Assembly: GCF_003664995.1 (NCBI RefSeq)
Contig: NZ_JFHL01000002.1
Span: 310,001-374,000 of the forward strand
Source of the DNA: Mesotoga sp. BH458_6_3_2_1
Lineage (GTDB): Bacteria; Thermotogota; Thermotogae; Petrotogales; Kosmotogaceae
DNA length: 64,000 nucleotides
Reading direction: 5' to 3'
Of this stretch, positions 24,529 through 33,176 are shown in pieces. The notes under the pieces are model-generated. The model was not told the DNA's origin, did not search any database, and saw only the letters and a list, made by a program, of their open reading frames with translations. Within the stretch, counting starts at the first letter, position 1; every line of letters starts with the position of its first letter. The position numbers were made by a program, and so were the translations under genes.

Positions 24529-25440
24529 TTAATAGTCGACTTCTCCACCCGATCTGCTCACTCTGAACTGGAACCAGGTGAAGAATAACATTAGCCCGAA
24601 AAGCAGTATACTCATCGCGCTTGCTCGACCAATATTGTGGTCCCTTATAGCGGTATTGTAGATATTGAGTGTTATTACGTTAATTGGTTCGGTCGGCGCT
24701 CCAGACTGAGTAAATAGATACTGGGTGCTAAATGTCTTCAGACACTGGAGCATTGACATAATAGATACGAGAACAGTTGTCGGTTTCAGCAAAGGGAGAG
24801 TTATGTGCCAGAAATCTTTCCAGCCGTCGGCTCCATCAATTCTCGCAGCTTCGTGAAGGCTTTGAGGAATGCTGGCCAGTCCGGTAATGAATATGATTGT
24901 GAAGTAACCGATGTACTTCCAGAAATATACCAGTATTGTAGACAGTCTAACCATTCCTGCTGTGGCTAGCCATTTGTAGTCTTTGCCCACAGTTCCAAGC
25001 AACGTATTCATAGTAGTGTTGGCCAGACCTCTGGGGTCGAATATTAACAGCCAGATAGCTGCTGCGACGACAGAAGAAAGTACTGCGGGTGAGTAATAGG
25101 CCATCTGGAAGAATTTATGAAATCTCCGTCTTGACATTATGAATACAGCAAGCAGAAGGCTGAAGATCACTATCGGGATAAATGTTCCCAATGTGAATAT
25201 AAAAGTCGCCTTTACGGAATTCCAAAAATCCGGAGATTTCAGGAGATACTCATAGTTTGAAAATCCAATAAATGTGGGTGGACGAAGATCAAGCAGCCTC
25301 TTTCTGAAGAGACTTGTATAGAAAGCGTTAATTATTGGGTAAAAGGAGAAGACTGCAAAAAACGCCAGAGAAGGCAGAACAAAAAACCAGCCCCACCTTG
25401 CTTTTTTGTGTTCTATACCCCTATTGAAGATGCGTTTCAA
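24529..25440 (-). CDS. Carbohydrate ABC transporter permease (MalF/UgpA type)
   Basis: A 303-residue permease with six helices and the EAA loop HEAARIDGADGWKDFWHITLP near residue 205. It begins with TTG behind GGGGTGAG at 8 nt. No ATPase gene accompanies the set, so a shared MsmX/MsmK-like ATPase encoded elsewhere probably energises it, as is common for CUT1 sugar transporters. The gene lies between the binding-protein gene and the second permease. Confidence 0.92.
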   Translation of the reverse strand: MKRIFNRGIEHKKARWGWFFVLPSLAFFAVFSFYPIINAFYTSLFRKRLLDLRPPTFIGFSNYEYLLKSPDFWNSVKATFIFTLGTFIPIVIFSLLLAVFIMSRRRFHKFFQMAYYSPAVLSSVVAAAIWLLIFDPRGLANTTMNTLLGTVGKDYKWLATAGMVRLSTILVYFWKYIGYFTIIFITGLASIPQSLHEAARIDGADGWKDFWHITLPLLKPTTVLVSIMSMLQCLKTFSTQYLFTQSGAPTEPINVITLNIYNTAIRDHNIGRASAMSILLFGLMLFFTWFQFRVSRSGGEVDY

Positions 25441-25471
25441 AGGTAAGGCTCACCCCTTTCTGAAAGAAATT

Positions 25472-25489
25472 GCCCGCCGAAAGGCGGGC
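25472..25489 (-). terminator. Hairpin between the binding-protein and permease genes
   Basis: GCCCGCC and GGCGGGC form a perfect 7-bp stem with a GAAA/TTTC loop between the solute-binding-protein and permease genes. On the minus strand it is followed by AATTTCTTTC, a weak T-run, so it is more likely a partial terminator or 3'-end stabiliser that keeps binding-protein mRNA in excess. Confidence 0.6.
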
Positions 25490-25496
25490 AAACTAT

Positions 25497-26777
25497 TTAG
25501 TACTGATCGTCTAATACTTCCTGGACCTTTCTGCGAAGTGTATTTAGAGCTTCTTGGGAGCTCGTCCCAGTAAGCATTACAGATTCCACGGCTTCCTTTA
25601 TTAGAGACTGAATCTTTGCAGAGCTCTCAGAGAAATAGACGACTGTAGACTTTTCAAGATCAGAGATGAAGACATCGGAATAAGGATAGTTCTTGAATGT
25701 CTCTGATTCAAGAAGGTCGTTTGTCGGTATTATGATCGCTACCTCTTCAAGATATTCCTCCGCATGACTGAGCATATATGAAATGAATTTCCAGGCCATT
25801 TCCTGGTTTTCCTTCGGTTTCTGCGAATTGACCATATAGTAGTGGCCATAGTAGTGTGCCGGGACATAATTTACAGCGTTTTCGAACTGAGGGAAGGGAA
25901 CGACCATAAACTCGCCGCTATTATAGAATTCCGGGTTATCTGCCTTTATTCTTGCTATTTGATACAGTCCTGTTGTGCACATGCCGATGTCGTTGTTGTC
26001 CATATTGAACAATTTCCGAGCGTTTTGGTAAGTTGGAGAACCGAGATTTTGCCCATTCGGTCCCCACGCGGCCATGTAATCGAGGAAATTAAGCCAAGCT
26101 TCATCGTTGATTATCGCCGTCTTCCCATCGTCACTGACGAGTTTTCCGCCCATCTGTTCGACCAATGGCATGAACGCAACCAGATAGTACGGATATCTGA
26201 AGTCGAAGCCTCTTCGGGTGATGATCTCGCCCTCTCTTATTGTAAGTTTCTCTGATACTTCCATCATTTCTTCCCACGTCTTAGGATAGTCGACTTCTGG
26301 GTCGAGACCGGCGTCTCTGAAAACTTTTTTGTTTAGGAAGATGCACCAGTTCGTAATCTCAAGAGGAAGCCCATAAACCTCACCTTCATAAATCACAGGA
26401 TCCAGTGTCCCGGGCAAATAGGACGCGAGCAAATCTTCCTTGTTAGCGAATCCTGCCGCTTCATAACTTACTGGAGCGACTCTGGCATTTGCGATGTAAG
26501 CAAACTCATCTTCAATTGACATATTGAAGATATCTGGCCCTTGATTAGCAGCAAAAGCTGTGAGTATAAGCTCTTGAATCTTCGTTGAAGACTGGGTTAC
26601 CCTCTTTATTACGACATTGGGATACATTTCCTGGAATTCCTCAATGAAACGTTCCTCAAGTGGCGTTCTGTTAGGGTCTTCATGAGTCCAAAACTCCAGT
26701 TCGATGGTGTTTGCAATTAGCATTGTAAAGCTTAGAAGAAAAGCCATGAGTAGAACAAGAAGTAAACGCCTATTCAT
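25497..26777 (-). CDS. Sugar ABC transporter substrate-binding protein
   Basis: A 426-residue family 1 extracellular solute-binding protein. The N-terminus is a signal peptide (hydrophobic to about residue 22), and it lacks a lipobox cysteine. The mature part opens ELEFWTHEDPNRTPLEERFIEEFQE, the usual first strand and helix of this fold, and includes NKAWKF-type C-terminal helices (QEMAWKFISYML). It delivers a sugar to the two permeases downstream. ATG 26777 follows GGGGAGGTG. A palindrome overlaps the predicted transcription start, suggesting repression. Confidence 0.92.
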   Translation of the reverse strand: MNRRLLLVLLMAFLLSFTMLIANTIELEFWTHEDPNRTPLEERFIEEFQEMYPNVVIKRVTQSSTKIQELILTAFAANQGPDIFNMSIEDEFAYIANARVAPVSYEAAGFANKEDLLASYLPGTLDPVIYEGEVYGLPLEITNWCIFLNKKVFRDAGLDPEVDYPKTWEEMMEVSEKLTIREGEIITRRGFDFRYPYYLVAFMPLVEQMGGKLVSDDGKTAIINDEAWLNFLDYMAAWGPNGQNLGSPTYQNARKLFNMDNNDIGMCTTGLYQIARIKADNPEFYNSGEFMVVPFPQFENAVNYVPAHYYGHYYMVNSQKPKENQEMAWKFISYMLSHAEEYLEEVAIIIPTNDLLESETFKNYPYSDVFISDLEKSTVVYFSESSAKIQSLIKEAVESVMLTGTSSQEALNTLRRKVQEVLDDQY

Positions 26778-26799
26778 TAAAACACCTCCCCGTGGAATT

Positions 26800-26813
26800 G
26801 GAGCAATTGCTCC
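26800..26813. promoter_or_regulatory. Candidate operator 1 for the sugar operon
   Basis: A perfect 14-bp palindrome, GGAGCAATTGCTCC, lies directly downstream of the minus-strand -10 box at 26821-26826, at about the transcription start of the binding-protein gene. Its GCAATTGC core recurs at 26933. Confidence 0.65.
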
Positions 26814-26820
26814 TAATTAC

Positions 26821-26849
26821 ATGATACAACCTTTATCTCGAAATCAGAA
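26821..26849 (-). promoter_or_regulatory. Promoter of the sugar ABC operon
   Basis: TTCTGA (26849-26844) and TATCAT (26826-26821) with a 17-bp spacer on the minus strand. The -35 box is weak, as in many regulated promoters. Confidence 0.45.
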
Positions 26850-26884
26850 GATTATTTTCGGTCGATAAAGACCATTGAAGGCCT

Positions 26885-26913
26885 TTCTTGCAGCGAGAGT
26901 GATGTAGTATTAA
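26885..26913 (+). promoter_or_regulatory. Promoter of the exported PrcB_C-like protein
   Basis: TTCTTG (26885-26890) and TATTAA (26908-26913) with a 17-bp spacer, diverging from the sugar ABC promoter. Confidence 0.4.
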
Positions 26914-26932
26914 CTCATGCAAACAAATCGAA

Positions 26933-26940
26933 GCAATTGC
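26933..26940. promoter_or_regulatory. Candidate operator 2
   Basis: GCAATTGC (in AAGCAATTGCAA) repeats the core of operator 1. It lies about 20 bp beyond the plus-strand -10 box. One regulator could therefore repress both divergent promoters. Confidence 0.5.
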
Positions 26941-26966
26941 AAGTCATATTCCAGGGAGGTGGCCTA

Positions 26967-27785
26967 ATGAAAAAAACAGTGGTCGTTATGCTAGTAATGA
27001 TTGTTTCTTGTTCTTTTCTTTCGGCATTTCACGTTAGCTATACGGGGCTTGCGACAGCGGAGTCTTTTGCCTTCGAGCAAAGCATCGGTAGCAAGACAAA
27101 GAGTGTAAGCTTCTCTGTTCTTTCGGAGAGAGATTCCTACGCAGTCAGTGTAATTATTTCCGGCTGGGTTTTTGATCCCGCAAACGATGAACAAGAGCTA
27201 GAGACTTCGATCCAGTTGATTGGTAACGGAGAGTATTATGAGAGAAGAATCGCGATGGCTAGAGAAGGTATGTATTACGTGATAGACCCCTTCCTTCTTT
27301 CATTTGAAAGTGGTTATTCATTGGCAGTTATGGAGCTTAGAATAGACTATAACAGACAGTTGGAGGTTGAAGTGAAAGAACTAAACTTCGAGAGTGTTTC
27401 CTTGCAGACAGAAAGAAGGAGCGATCCGGGGCTTCTACTGGGAGAGATTCGCGAACAGGGGTTCATCGAGACCAGCACTATAAGCGGAGAAGCAATTGTA
27501 ATAATTGAGGCTGGAGAGAAACCCACAGGAGGATACGATATAGGAATTAGGAGCGTCCGCCTTATCGAAGACAACACTATCGAAATCATTGCTGAACTGC
27601 AGTTGCCGGGTAGCAGTGACTTTGTTACTCAGGCCTTCACATATCCAAATGAGGCAATCAAGATAATGGATCTCCGAGCTGGAGCTTACAGTCTTTCAGT
27701 TAGGCTTGAATCACTCAAGGATGGGGAATTGGTCGAGACTGCTCTGTTCAACTCAAGTTTCTCCGTCGAGGAATCATATCATTGA
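26967..27785 (+). CDS. Exported protein with PrcB_C-like domain
   Basis: A 272-residue protein with a signal peptide (residues 1 to about 20, ending near FLSA). The first half is strand-rich and unassigned. From about residue 180 the pattern TGGYDIGIRSVRL...TQAFTYPNEAIKIMDL matches the PrcB C-terminal domain, found in a subunit of the Treponema dentilisin protease complex and in many secreted bacterial proteins. ATG 26967 is chosen behind GGGAGGTGG. It is divergent from the sugar ABC operon and shares a palindromic site with it. Its 3' end overlaps the converging photolyase gene by 38 bp. Confidence 0.65.
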   Translation: MKKTVVVMLVMIVSCSFLSAFHVSYTGLATAESFAFEQSIGSKTKSVSFSVLSERDSYAVSVIISGWVFDPANDEQELETSIQLIGNGEYYERRIAMAREGMYYVIDPFLLSFESGYSLAVMELRIDYNRQLEVEVKELNFESVSLQTERRSDPGLLLGEIREQGFIETSTISGEAIVIIEAGEKPTGGYDIGIRSVRLIEDNTIEIIAELQLPGSSDFVTQAFTYPNEAIKIMDLRAGAYSLSVRLESLKDGELVETALFNSSFSVEESYH

Positions 27786-29106
27786 TCTTTCGGACATAAG
27801 CGTCGGCATCGAATTTCCTTTTCAGCCCATTCGAGTTCATATACCTGACTTTCCCAAATATTGGGCGTTCGGGCCACGCTCTATCATGTTTTCCGAAGCA
27901 CCAGAGAATCCCGGCATAACCGTTGGGATCCCTGCCGTCGATTTCATATTTGTCGTTTAGGTGAATTGCCACGCGTATTGCAGTCTGTGGATCAGAGTTC
28001 CATTCAAGCAGTTTCTTTCCCCAGTACATTCTCATGTAGCCATGCATCTTTCCATTTATAACCATTTCACTTTGAGCGGCATTCCAGTAGGGATCATCGG
28101 TTTCTCCTCTTTCGAGTTGCGACAAGGAGTAAACCGGATCTCTTCTGTCATTTCTATGATCATTCAGGGTCTTCTGAGCCCAAGAGGGGAGCGATTTAAA
28201 GGAATCGTAGTAAGGATTGTAGAAAACGAAATTCATACTTAGTTCTCTCCTTACAATGAGCTCTTCGATGTAGGCATCTGTTCCCGGCGAATGAGACTCG
28301 AAGACTTTTCTGGCGATCCAGGATGGAGAGATTTGTCCGAAGTGGAGAAAAGGACTCATCTGCGAGAGGCAGTCACAGTTTGGATCGTTTCTGTCTTCTT
28401 CAAACCTATCTATTTTGATTGCAATGAATCTCTGAAGCGTAGCCTTTGCTGCTTCTTGGCCTCCACGAAAATCGATGACCTCGGGTACACTCTGATCCAT
28501 ATCAGCAAGAGAGAATTCTTCTAGATTAAGTGAACCTTCGAATTCAATTCTCAGGCTGCTTGATTTGAATTCTACGGGTGAAAAATCATTGACAAATTCC
28601 GGTACCAGTTCCATTACCTTGCGCCTGAAAGTGGCTGCGCTGTATTCTTCTTTTATACTGGCTGTTTCTACAGGGACAACAACATTGGTTTCAACTGCTA
28701 ACACAGAGCACTTCACAGCACTTGCTAGCTTCTTTCTCCAAGCAATTTGGTGCTTGAGATACCCGACGTCTGTGATGATTTCGGCACAGTTTTCCGATAC
28801 CGATGGCAATATATCTGTGGGATTACCTTTAAGGATGACGAATCGTATTCCGGAATCCTCCAGACGATACTTAACTTCTCTCAAACCATCAAGCATGAAG
28901 CTGAAGCTTCTTAGATTAGCTGATGGGTAATCGACAACTATTATGAAAAGCACAACAAGTGGGACTCCGAAAATCTTTGCTTCTTGTTTTGCAAACTCAA
29001 GTGCATGATTCTCATCTGTCCTCTGAGAGGCCTGCATCCAGTACAAAACGAATTCTCCACGTCCACTGGTTTTTTCATTGAGCCTGTGGATTCTTTCTGT
29101 CTTCAT
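27748..29106 (-). CDS. phr: Deoxyribodipyrimidine photolyase, class II
   Basis: A 452-residue FAD-dependent DNA repair enzyme that splits cyclobutane pyrimidine dimers with blue light. The N-terminal VLYWMQASQRTDENHAL and the C-terminal block MHGYMRMYWGKKLLEW, DPNGYAGILWCFGKHDR and RPIFGKVRYM are typical of class II enzymes, which differ strongly from the E. coli class I type. The ATG overlaps the upstream DUF523/DUF1722 gene by 4 nt. Presence of a light-dependent enzyme suggests the organism, or a recent donor, meets light; it would be unusual in a deep hyperthermophile. Confidence 0.93.
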   Translation of the reverse strand: MKTERIHRLNEKTSGRGEFVLYWMQASQRTDENHALEFAKQEAKIFGVPLVVLFIIVVDYPSANLRSFSFMLDGLREVKYRLEDSGIRFVILKGNPTDILPSVSENCAEIITDVGYLKHQIAWRKKLASAVKCSVLAVETNVVVPVETASIKEEYSAATFRRKVMELVPEFVNDFSPVEFKSSSLRIEFEGSLNLEEFSLADMDQSVPEVIDFRGGQEAAKATLQRFIAIKIDRFEEDRNDPNCDCLSQMSPFLHFGQISPSWIARKVFESHSPGTDAYIEELIVRRELSMNFVFYNPYYDSFKSLPSWAQKTLNDHRNDRRDPVYSLSQLERGETDDPYWNAAQSEMVINGKMHGYMRMYWGKKLLEWNSDPQTAIRVAIHLNDKYEIDGRDPNGYAGILWCFGKHDRAWPERPIFGKVRYMNSNGLKRKFDADAYVRKINDMIPRRRNLS

Positions 29107-30071
29107 TTACCCGATCTTCCTTTGCCCGAATCAGTTATCTCAACAAGCTCTGAAGGATACGGTTCAAAGAATGTTTGACGTGATAGATACTCGCTTTCAA
29201 AGGCCACAACGTATGAGCGAAGAATATAGAGAGGAACGCTAAGCGGTATCATTCCTTCTCGATATCTTTCGAGAGTATCGAGAAAGAACCTCTTCTCTGA
29301 AGAGGATATGTAGTCAGAAAAGTAACCAAGCCCGTGCATCAATACATTTATATGCGAAGTGTGTTTTGGTGGGGTGGACATCATTTTGTAAAAGTGAGAG
29401 GCATAGTCATCATAAACGTCTCTAAGTTCTCCGGAATCCATGTTTCCTACAATCCTCCCCATAATTCTCATTTCATTCTGATTGTAGGACATGAAAAGCA
29501 GCTTGTTTTCAGATTGAAACTCTACAAGGCCCTTTCTGGTAAGCTTGCGAGAAAGATCCCTGAAGCGCGTAACTGTGAAAAGAGTTGTTAAGAAATGTTC
29601 TCTTATGATGTAATTGGATAATCGGCCTTCGTCTTCGATCGGAAGACAGCTGTATTTTGCAAGAGCAGCTCCTCCAAAGAACCCGGCGTCTCTACCTGTG
29701 GATACCACTTTGCCCTCTCCAGGATAGATCTTCACATCCTTCACTCCACATGTAGGTGAAGCCGCTTTGAGAACGAAGCCGTCCACTCTTTCCAGGCTGT
29801 CGAGAAATTCATTTGCAAAGGCCGAAAGCCTTTCAGTAACGTCGATGCCTGTTAGAGGCTGAATAAGCCTTATTCCACTGGCTTTTGAAACCATCCTTAT
29901 GGGCGCCCGGGGAACACCAAGCCCAATATCAAACTCGGGACATACGGTTGAGTAATTTACATATTTGCCCAACCTACTCACGAACTTGCTGGGAATAGTC
30001 TGCCCGTTATATCTGCAGCTCTCGAATCCTAGACATCTACTTACTACGACTTCCGGTCTGATCTGCGCCAA
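29103..30071 (-). CDS. DUF523-DUF1722 fusion protein (YbgA-like)
   Basis: A 322-residue two-domain protein. Residues 1-160 are DUF523, with Cys-containing segments VVSRCLGFESCRYNG and TVCPEFDIGLGVPRAPI, plus a later SPTCGVKDVK motif. Residues about 175-315 are DUF1722 (LMSYNQNEMRIMGRIVGN-like; written LLFMSYNQNEMRIMGRIV here). In E. coli the DUF1722 gene ybgA lies next to phrB, and here it overlaps the photolyase by 4 nt. The biochemical role is unsettled; some DUF523 proteins act as thiouracil desulfurases. TTG 30071 follows GGGAGG. Confidence 0.85.
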   Translation of the reverse strand: MAQIRPEVVVSRCLGFESCRYNGQTIPSKFVSRLGKYVNYSTVCPEFDIGLGVPRAPIRMVSKASGIRLIQPLTGIDVTERLSAFANEFLDSLERVDGFVLKAASPTCGVKDVKIYPGEGKVVSTGRDAGFFGGAALAKYSCLPIEDEGRLSNYIIREHFLTTLFTVTRFRDLSRKLTRKGLVEFQSENKLLFMSYNQNEMRIMGRIVGNMDSGELRDVYDDYASHFYKMMSTPPKHTSHINVLMHGLGYFSDYISSSEKRFFLDTLERYREGMIPLSVPLYILRSYVVAFESEYLSRQTFFEPYPSELVEITDSGKGRSGK

Positions 30072-30088
30072 CTAATTAGCCTCCCTTT

Positions 30089-31003
30089 TCACTCTAGAAA
30101 GCCAGTTATCTCTTCAGCTACTCTTACGGGATACTCGATGAAGGGAGCGTGCCCCGCGCCCTCAATTACTGTTAGAACGCTTTCAGAAAGCTCTCTAGAT
30201 AGCTTTTCTCCATAGTCAAGGGGAGAAATCTCGTCTCGCTCCCCCCAAAGAATCAGTGCACTGCAATCGATCTCACCAAGTGATTGTGAAAAGGACCCTC
30301 CGCCGTTGCCCTTCATGAACTCAAATAAGAAAGAGATGGACATGCGATCTACCAACGCAAAGTACTTCCCAAACTCCTCAGATTCGAAGTTGCTTCGATC
30401 TCCAAATCTTTTTAGGTAGATGTATCTTTGAATCGGATATGTCTGATAAAAGAACCTCATTGCTGCCCATGTAAGAACTTTGCTGCTTGAAACAAAGTCG
30501 GGCAAAAAATCTCTCTCTCCATATGGAGAGGCATCAATTAAAACAAGGCTTTCAATTCTTTCCGGATAATAATACGCCATGTTCAGACCTATTTCTCCCC
30601 CTAATGAATGGCCAATAATATCAGCCTTTTCAATGTTCAGAAGATCCATCAAATCAATAGTAAGGTCGGCATATCCTTTCTTTGAATAATCGCCTTTGTT
30701 AGAAGCACCAGACAAACCAAATCCCGGTAGGTCTATTATGTAGACTCTTCTATTCAATGAAAGAAGTTCTGCCAATTCTTGAAACTCGACATGAGATCCT
30801 GGAAATCCATGAATCATCAAAATTGGCTCCCCTTCTCCAAGGATCTTCAAGAAGAGCTCCTCTTCATCAACTTTTAAGTACCTTCCGTCTCTTTCTATCC
30901 GGTTAAAGTAGATTCTTGCCATCGTTACGCTAAAAATACTGTTTACTACCAAAAGCGCCAGAACGATGAGCAGAATCAAAAAGAGAGACTTAAATACTTT
31001 CAT
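30089..31003 (-). CDS. Membrane-anchored alpha/beta hydrolase
   Basis: A 304-residue protein with one N-terminal hydrophobic segment (about residues 6-27) that probably anchors it, followed by an alpha/beta-hydrolase fold. The oxyanion region reads MIHGFPGSHVEF. The nucleophile elbow is GHSLGG near residue 130, followed by the acid region LWGERDEISP and the catalytic His in GAGHAPFIEYP near residue 288. Substrate unknown; similar proteins are esterases or lipases. ATG 31003 is preferred, preceded by AAGGGGTG; the upstream in-frame TTG at 31039 lacks such a site. Confidence 0.82.
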   Translation of the reverse strand: MKVFKSLFLILLIVLALLVVNSIFSVTMARIYFNRIERDGRYLKVDEEELFLKILGEGEPILMIHGFPGSHVEFQELAELLSLNRRVYIIDLPGFGLSGASNKGDYSKKGYADLTIDLMDLLNIEKADIIGHSLGGEIGLNMAYYYPERIESLVLIDASPYGERDFLPDFVSSSKVLTWAAMRFFYQTYPIQRYIYLKRFGDRSNFESEEFGKYFALVDRMSISFLFEFMKGNGGGSFSQSLGEIDCSALILWGERDEISPLDYGEKLSRELSESVLTVIEGAGHAPFIEYPVRVAEEITGFLE

Positions 31004-31163
31004 CTGGGACACCCCTTTCGGGAAGTTCTGAAGTAACAATAATATACCATTTTTTGTTGTGAAGGTCGTTTCAAAGCTTGTGATACAAAAGCCGGTGATT
31101 CAAGACCCTGTCACCATTAAGATCTGCAAGAAATCGCTGAAAAAAGTATCGACGAGCACATCA

Positions 31164-31538
31164 CTATTTTCTCTTTTTCATTCTACTAAGAAGTTCAGCT
31201 GCTTGTTCCGGGTTTAAATCACCCTCTTCGAGTTTTCTGATGATCTTTGAAGCCTCTTGAATCTGACGATCTGCAAGTTCGAACCCCAGACTCGTCACCA
31301 GTTCTTCCAGTTTGCTCCTTGCCGTTGGATAAGAAATGTTCAGCTCCTTCTGAAGTTCTGAAAGATTGCCTCTGTTCTTGATAAAAATCTTTAGAAAGTC
31401 TAGTAGCTCGTCAGGAAGGGAAAGCAGTTCGTCTTGCAAAAACGTTCCGATTATTTTAGTCTTGCACTTCTGACAGGTATACTCCGTGATTGCTAGAACA
31501 CCACCGCAGCTAGGACACTTGTCAAGTCGTTTCTTCAT
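31164..31538 (-). CDS. DUF2089 family zinc-ribbon/HTH protein
   Basis: A 124-residue protein with an N-terminal zinc ribbon (CPSCGG near residue 8 and CQKCKT near residue 22), a helix-turn-helix region (LSELQKELNISYPTARSKLEELVTSLG, residues about 59-85) and a C-terminal helical tail (LNPEQAAELLSRMKKRK). This is the DUF2089 arrangement and probably a DNA-binding regulator. The downstream end opens to a 125-bp gap before the hydrolase. A good promoter and a GGAGGGG site precede it. Confidence 0.85.
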   Translation of the reverse strand: MKKRLDKCPSCGGVLAITEYTCQKCKTKIIGTFLQDELLSLPDELLDFLKIFIKNRGNLSELQKELNISYPTARSKLEELVTSLGFELADRQIQEASKIIRKLEEGDLNPEQAAELLSRMKKRK

Positions 31539-31587
31539 CGAGACCCCTCCATCCTGTAAGCAAAGAGACTACACCCCTGATCAAAAA

Positions 31588-31617
31588 ATAATATCAGCTT
31601 TACCAGTAAAAAGTCAA
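31588..31617 (-). promoter_or_regulatory. Promoter of the DUF2089 gene
   Basis: TTGACT (31617-31612) and TATTAT (31593-31588) with an 18-bp spacer, about 45 bp before the start codon. Confidence 0.65.
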
Positions 31618-31887
31618 TGGAAAAGAAATCAGTATACTGAAAAAATCCATATTTCAATGCTTTACCTAATAAAAGTGGAGGTTTAATTTATAATATTTAA
31701 CTCATAGGTTGTAAAACAGACATTATATACGAAGAACTGTCGGGATTTCTTCCCTGTCGATCGTTGATCAGTGAGATCATAGAAAATTAAGCTAAAATCC
31801 TCTACATTTATTGTCTGAGGGTGCCTTCTATAAGATGCTTTCAGGAGCCAAGTAATAAGAGTTTTTCGAGAATTAACAGTTAATTCT
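31618..31887. other. Intergenic region with a 21-bp palindrome at its end
   Basis: No gene is seen. GAGAATTAAC (31868-31877) and GTTAATTCTC (31879-31888) form perfect arms around one base, reaching the stop codon of the niacin transporter gene. No T-run follows on either strand, so it does not look like a terminator. Confidence 0.5.
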
Positions 31888-33165
31888 CTATTCTATGATC
31901 GTCTGTTTGGTCTCTATACCCAACTTTGATACGATTATCGCCGCAAAGATACTAAGAGAAGACATGAATACCATTACGACAAGGACGCTTCCGGTGATTC
32001 CCATAATCAAGCTTGTGAAGTATGGTGCGATTATCCCTGCTGCTCGTGCCATTACTCCTGATGTTCCATTTCCTAGTGCACGCATCTCCGTCGGATATAA
32101 CTCGGGCGTATAGGCGTAAACCATTCCCCATGCTCCAAGAACAAAAAGAGAAATCAAGATGCTTGCGAACAAGAGAAGCCCTGAGCTGCTCACAAAGGCG
32201 ATGACAATTGAAGAGACTGCCATCCCGCCGAAAAAGAATGTGAGTGAGGGCTTTCTTCCGATCTTTTCGATAAGTAGTGCTGCGGTCAGATACCCGGGAA
32301 GCTGCATAATCAACATGAAGAAAGTGTACCAGAGTGATGAGACAGGAGTCAGGCCCTTTGACATGAAGATCTTTGGTGCCCATGTGTAAATTCCATAATA
32401 GACGAAGCTTACAGAGAACCAGCTTATCCAGATCATGATAGTTCTTCTGGCCAGGCCACTCTTGAAAAGACCAAGCAGTGGTTGCTTTGACATCCTATGC
32501 ATTTCTATCTCTTCGTTTATGCTCTTTCCAAGTATCTTCTCCAGCGCAGATTTACCCTTCTTCATGAACTCGTATTTGGGGCTTTCTGGAAGGAAGAAGG
32601 AGATTATTAGAAGAGGAATGCTAAATATTGCGAGGAAATAATACGACCAGCGCCATCCGAGAGAGTTTAATGTGATCATTGTGAATCCCCCGGTAATAAT
32701 GCTTCCAATTGCCCAGCTAGATTCTAGAAGAGCAAGATACAGACCTCGGATTTTTATTGATGAAAACTCAGTCAAGTATGCATTGACTACAGGCAGAATG
32801 CCACCATAACCGAAACCAGAAATAAACCTTCCTAAGGAGAACATTCTCATTGAAAGTGAAGCTCCTGTAATACCTGTTGCAAGACCGGCAATCAACATAA
32901 GAAAAAGGTTTGTCCATTTTCTTCCGAATCTATCGGAAATTGCACCGGAGAAGAGTGCACCTAATAGCATTCCTGCAAAGACTGAGCTGGCCATCATGTT
33001 TTGATTTCCAGCAGTGCCAGCAAGATCGACGATAATCGATGGAAGTGTTAATGAGGTGATCATTACTCCACCGGCCACGAGCATCCACTCAAGAGAAGTC
33101 AAAATGAGCAGCCTGGTTCTTCTGGCAGTAGTTACGTACTTCTGAATTACTTCGTCAATGTTCAT
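31888..33165 (-). CDS. niaP: MFS transporter, probable niacin importer
   Basis: A 425-residue major facilitator protein with twelve helices. Signature loops are GAISDRFGRKWT between helices 2 and 3, GFGYGGILPVVNAYLTE, and LIEKIGRKPSL in the second half. It belongs to the SV2/sugar-porter-like branch that includes NiaP. The gene lies 11 bp behind a NiaR-type regulator on the same strand, so nicotinic acid uptake is the best inference. ATG 33165 follows GAAGGAGG. Substrate has to be taken from context, as motifs alone do not separate NiaP from aromatic-acid carriers. Confidence 0.75.
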   Translation of the reverse strand: MNIDEVIQKYVTTARRTRLLILTSLEWMLVAGGVMITSLTLPSIIVDLAGTAGNQNMMASSVFAGMLLGALFSGAISDRFGRKWTNLFLMLIAGLATGITGASLSMRMFSLGRFISGFGYGGILPVVNAYLTEFSSIKIRGLYLALLESSWAIGSIITGGFTMITLNSLGWRWSYYFLAIFSIPLLIISFFLPESPKYEFMKKGKSALEKILGKSINEEIEMHRMSKQPLLGLFKSGLARRTIMIWISWFSVSFVYYGIYTWAPKIFMSKGLTPVSSLWYTFFMLIMQLPGYLTAALLIEKIGRKPSLTFFFGGMAVSSIVIAFVSSSGLLLFASILISLFVLGAWGMVYAYTPELYPTEMRALGNGTSGVMARAAGIIAPYFTSLIMGITGSVLVVMVFMSSLSIFAAIIVSKLGIETKQTIIE

Positions 33166-33176
33166 GAGAGCCTCCT

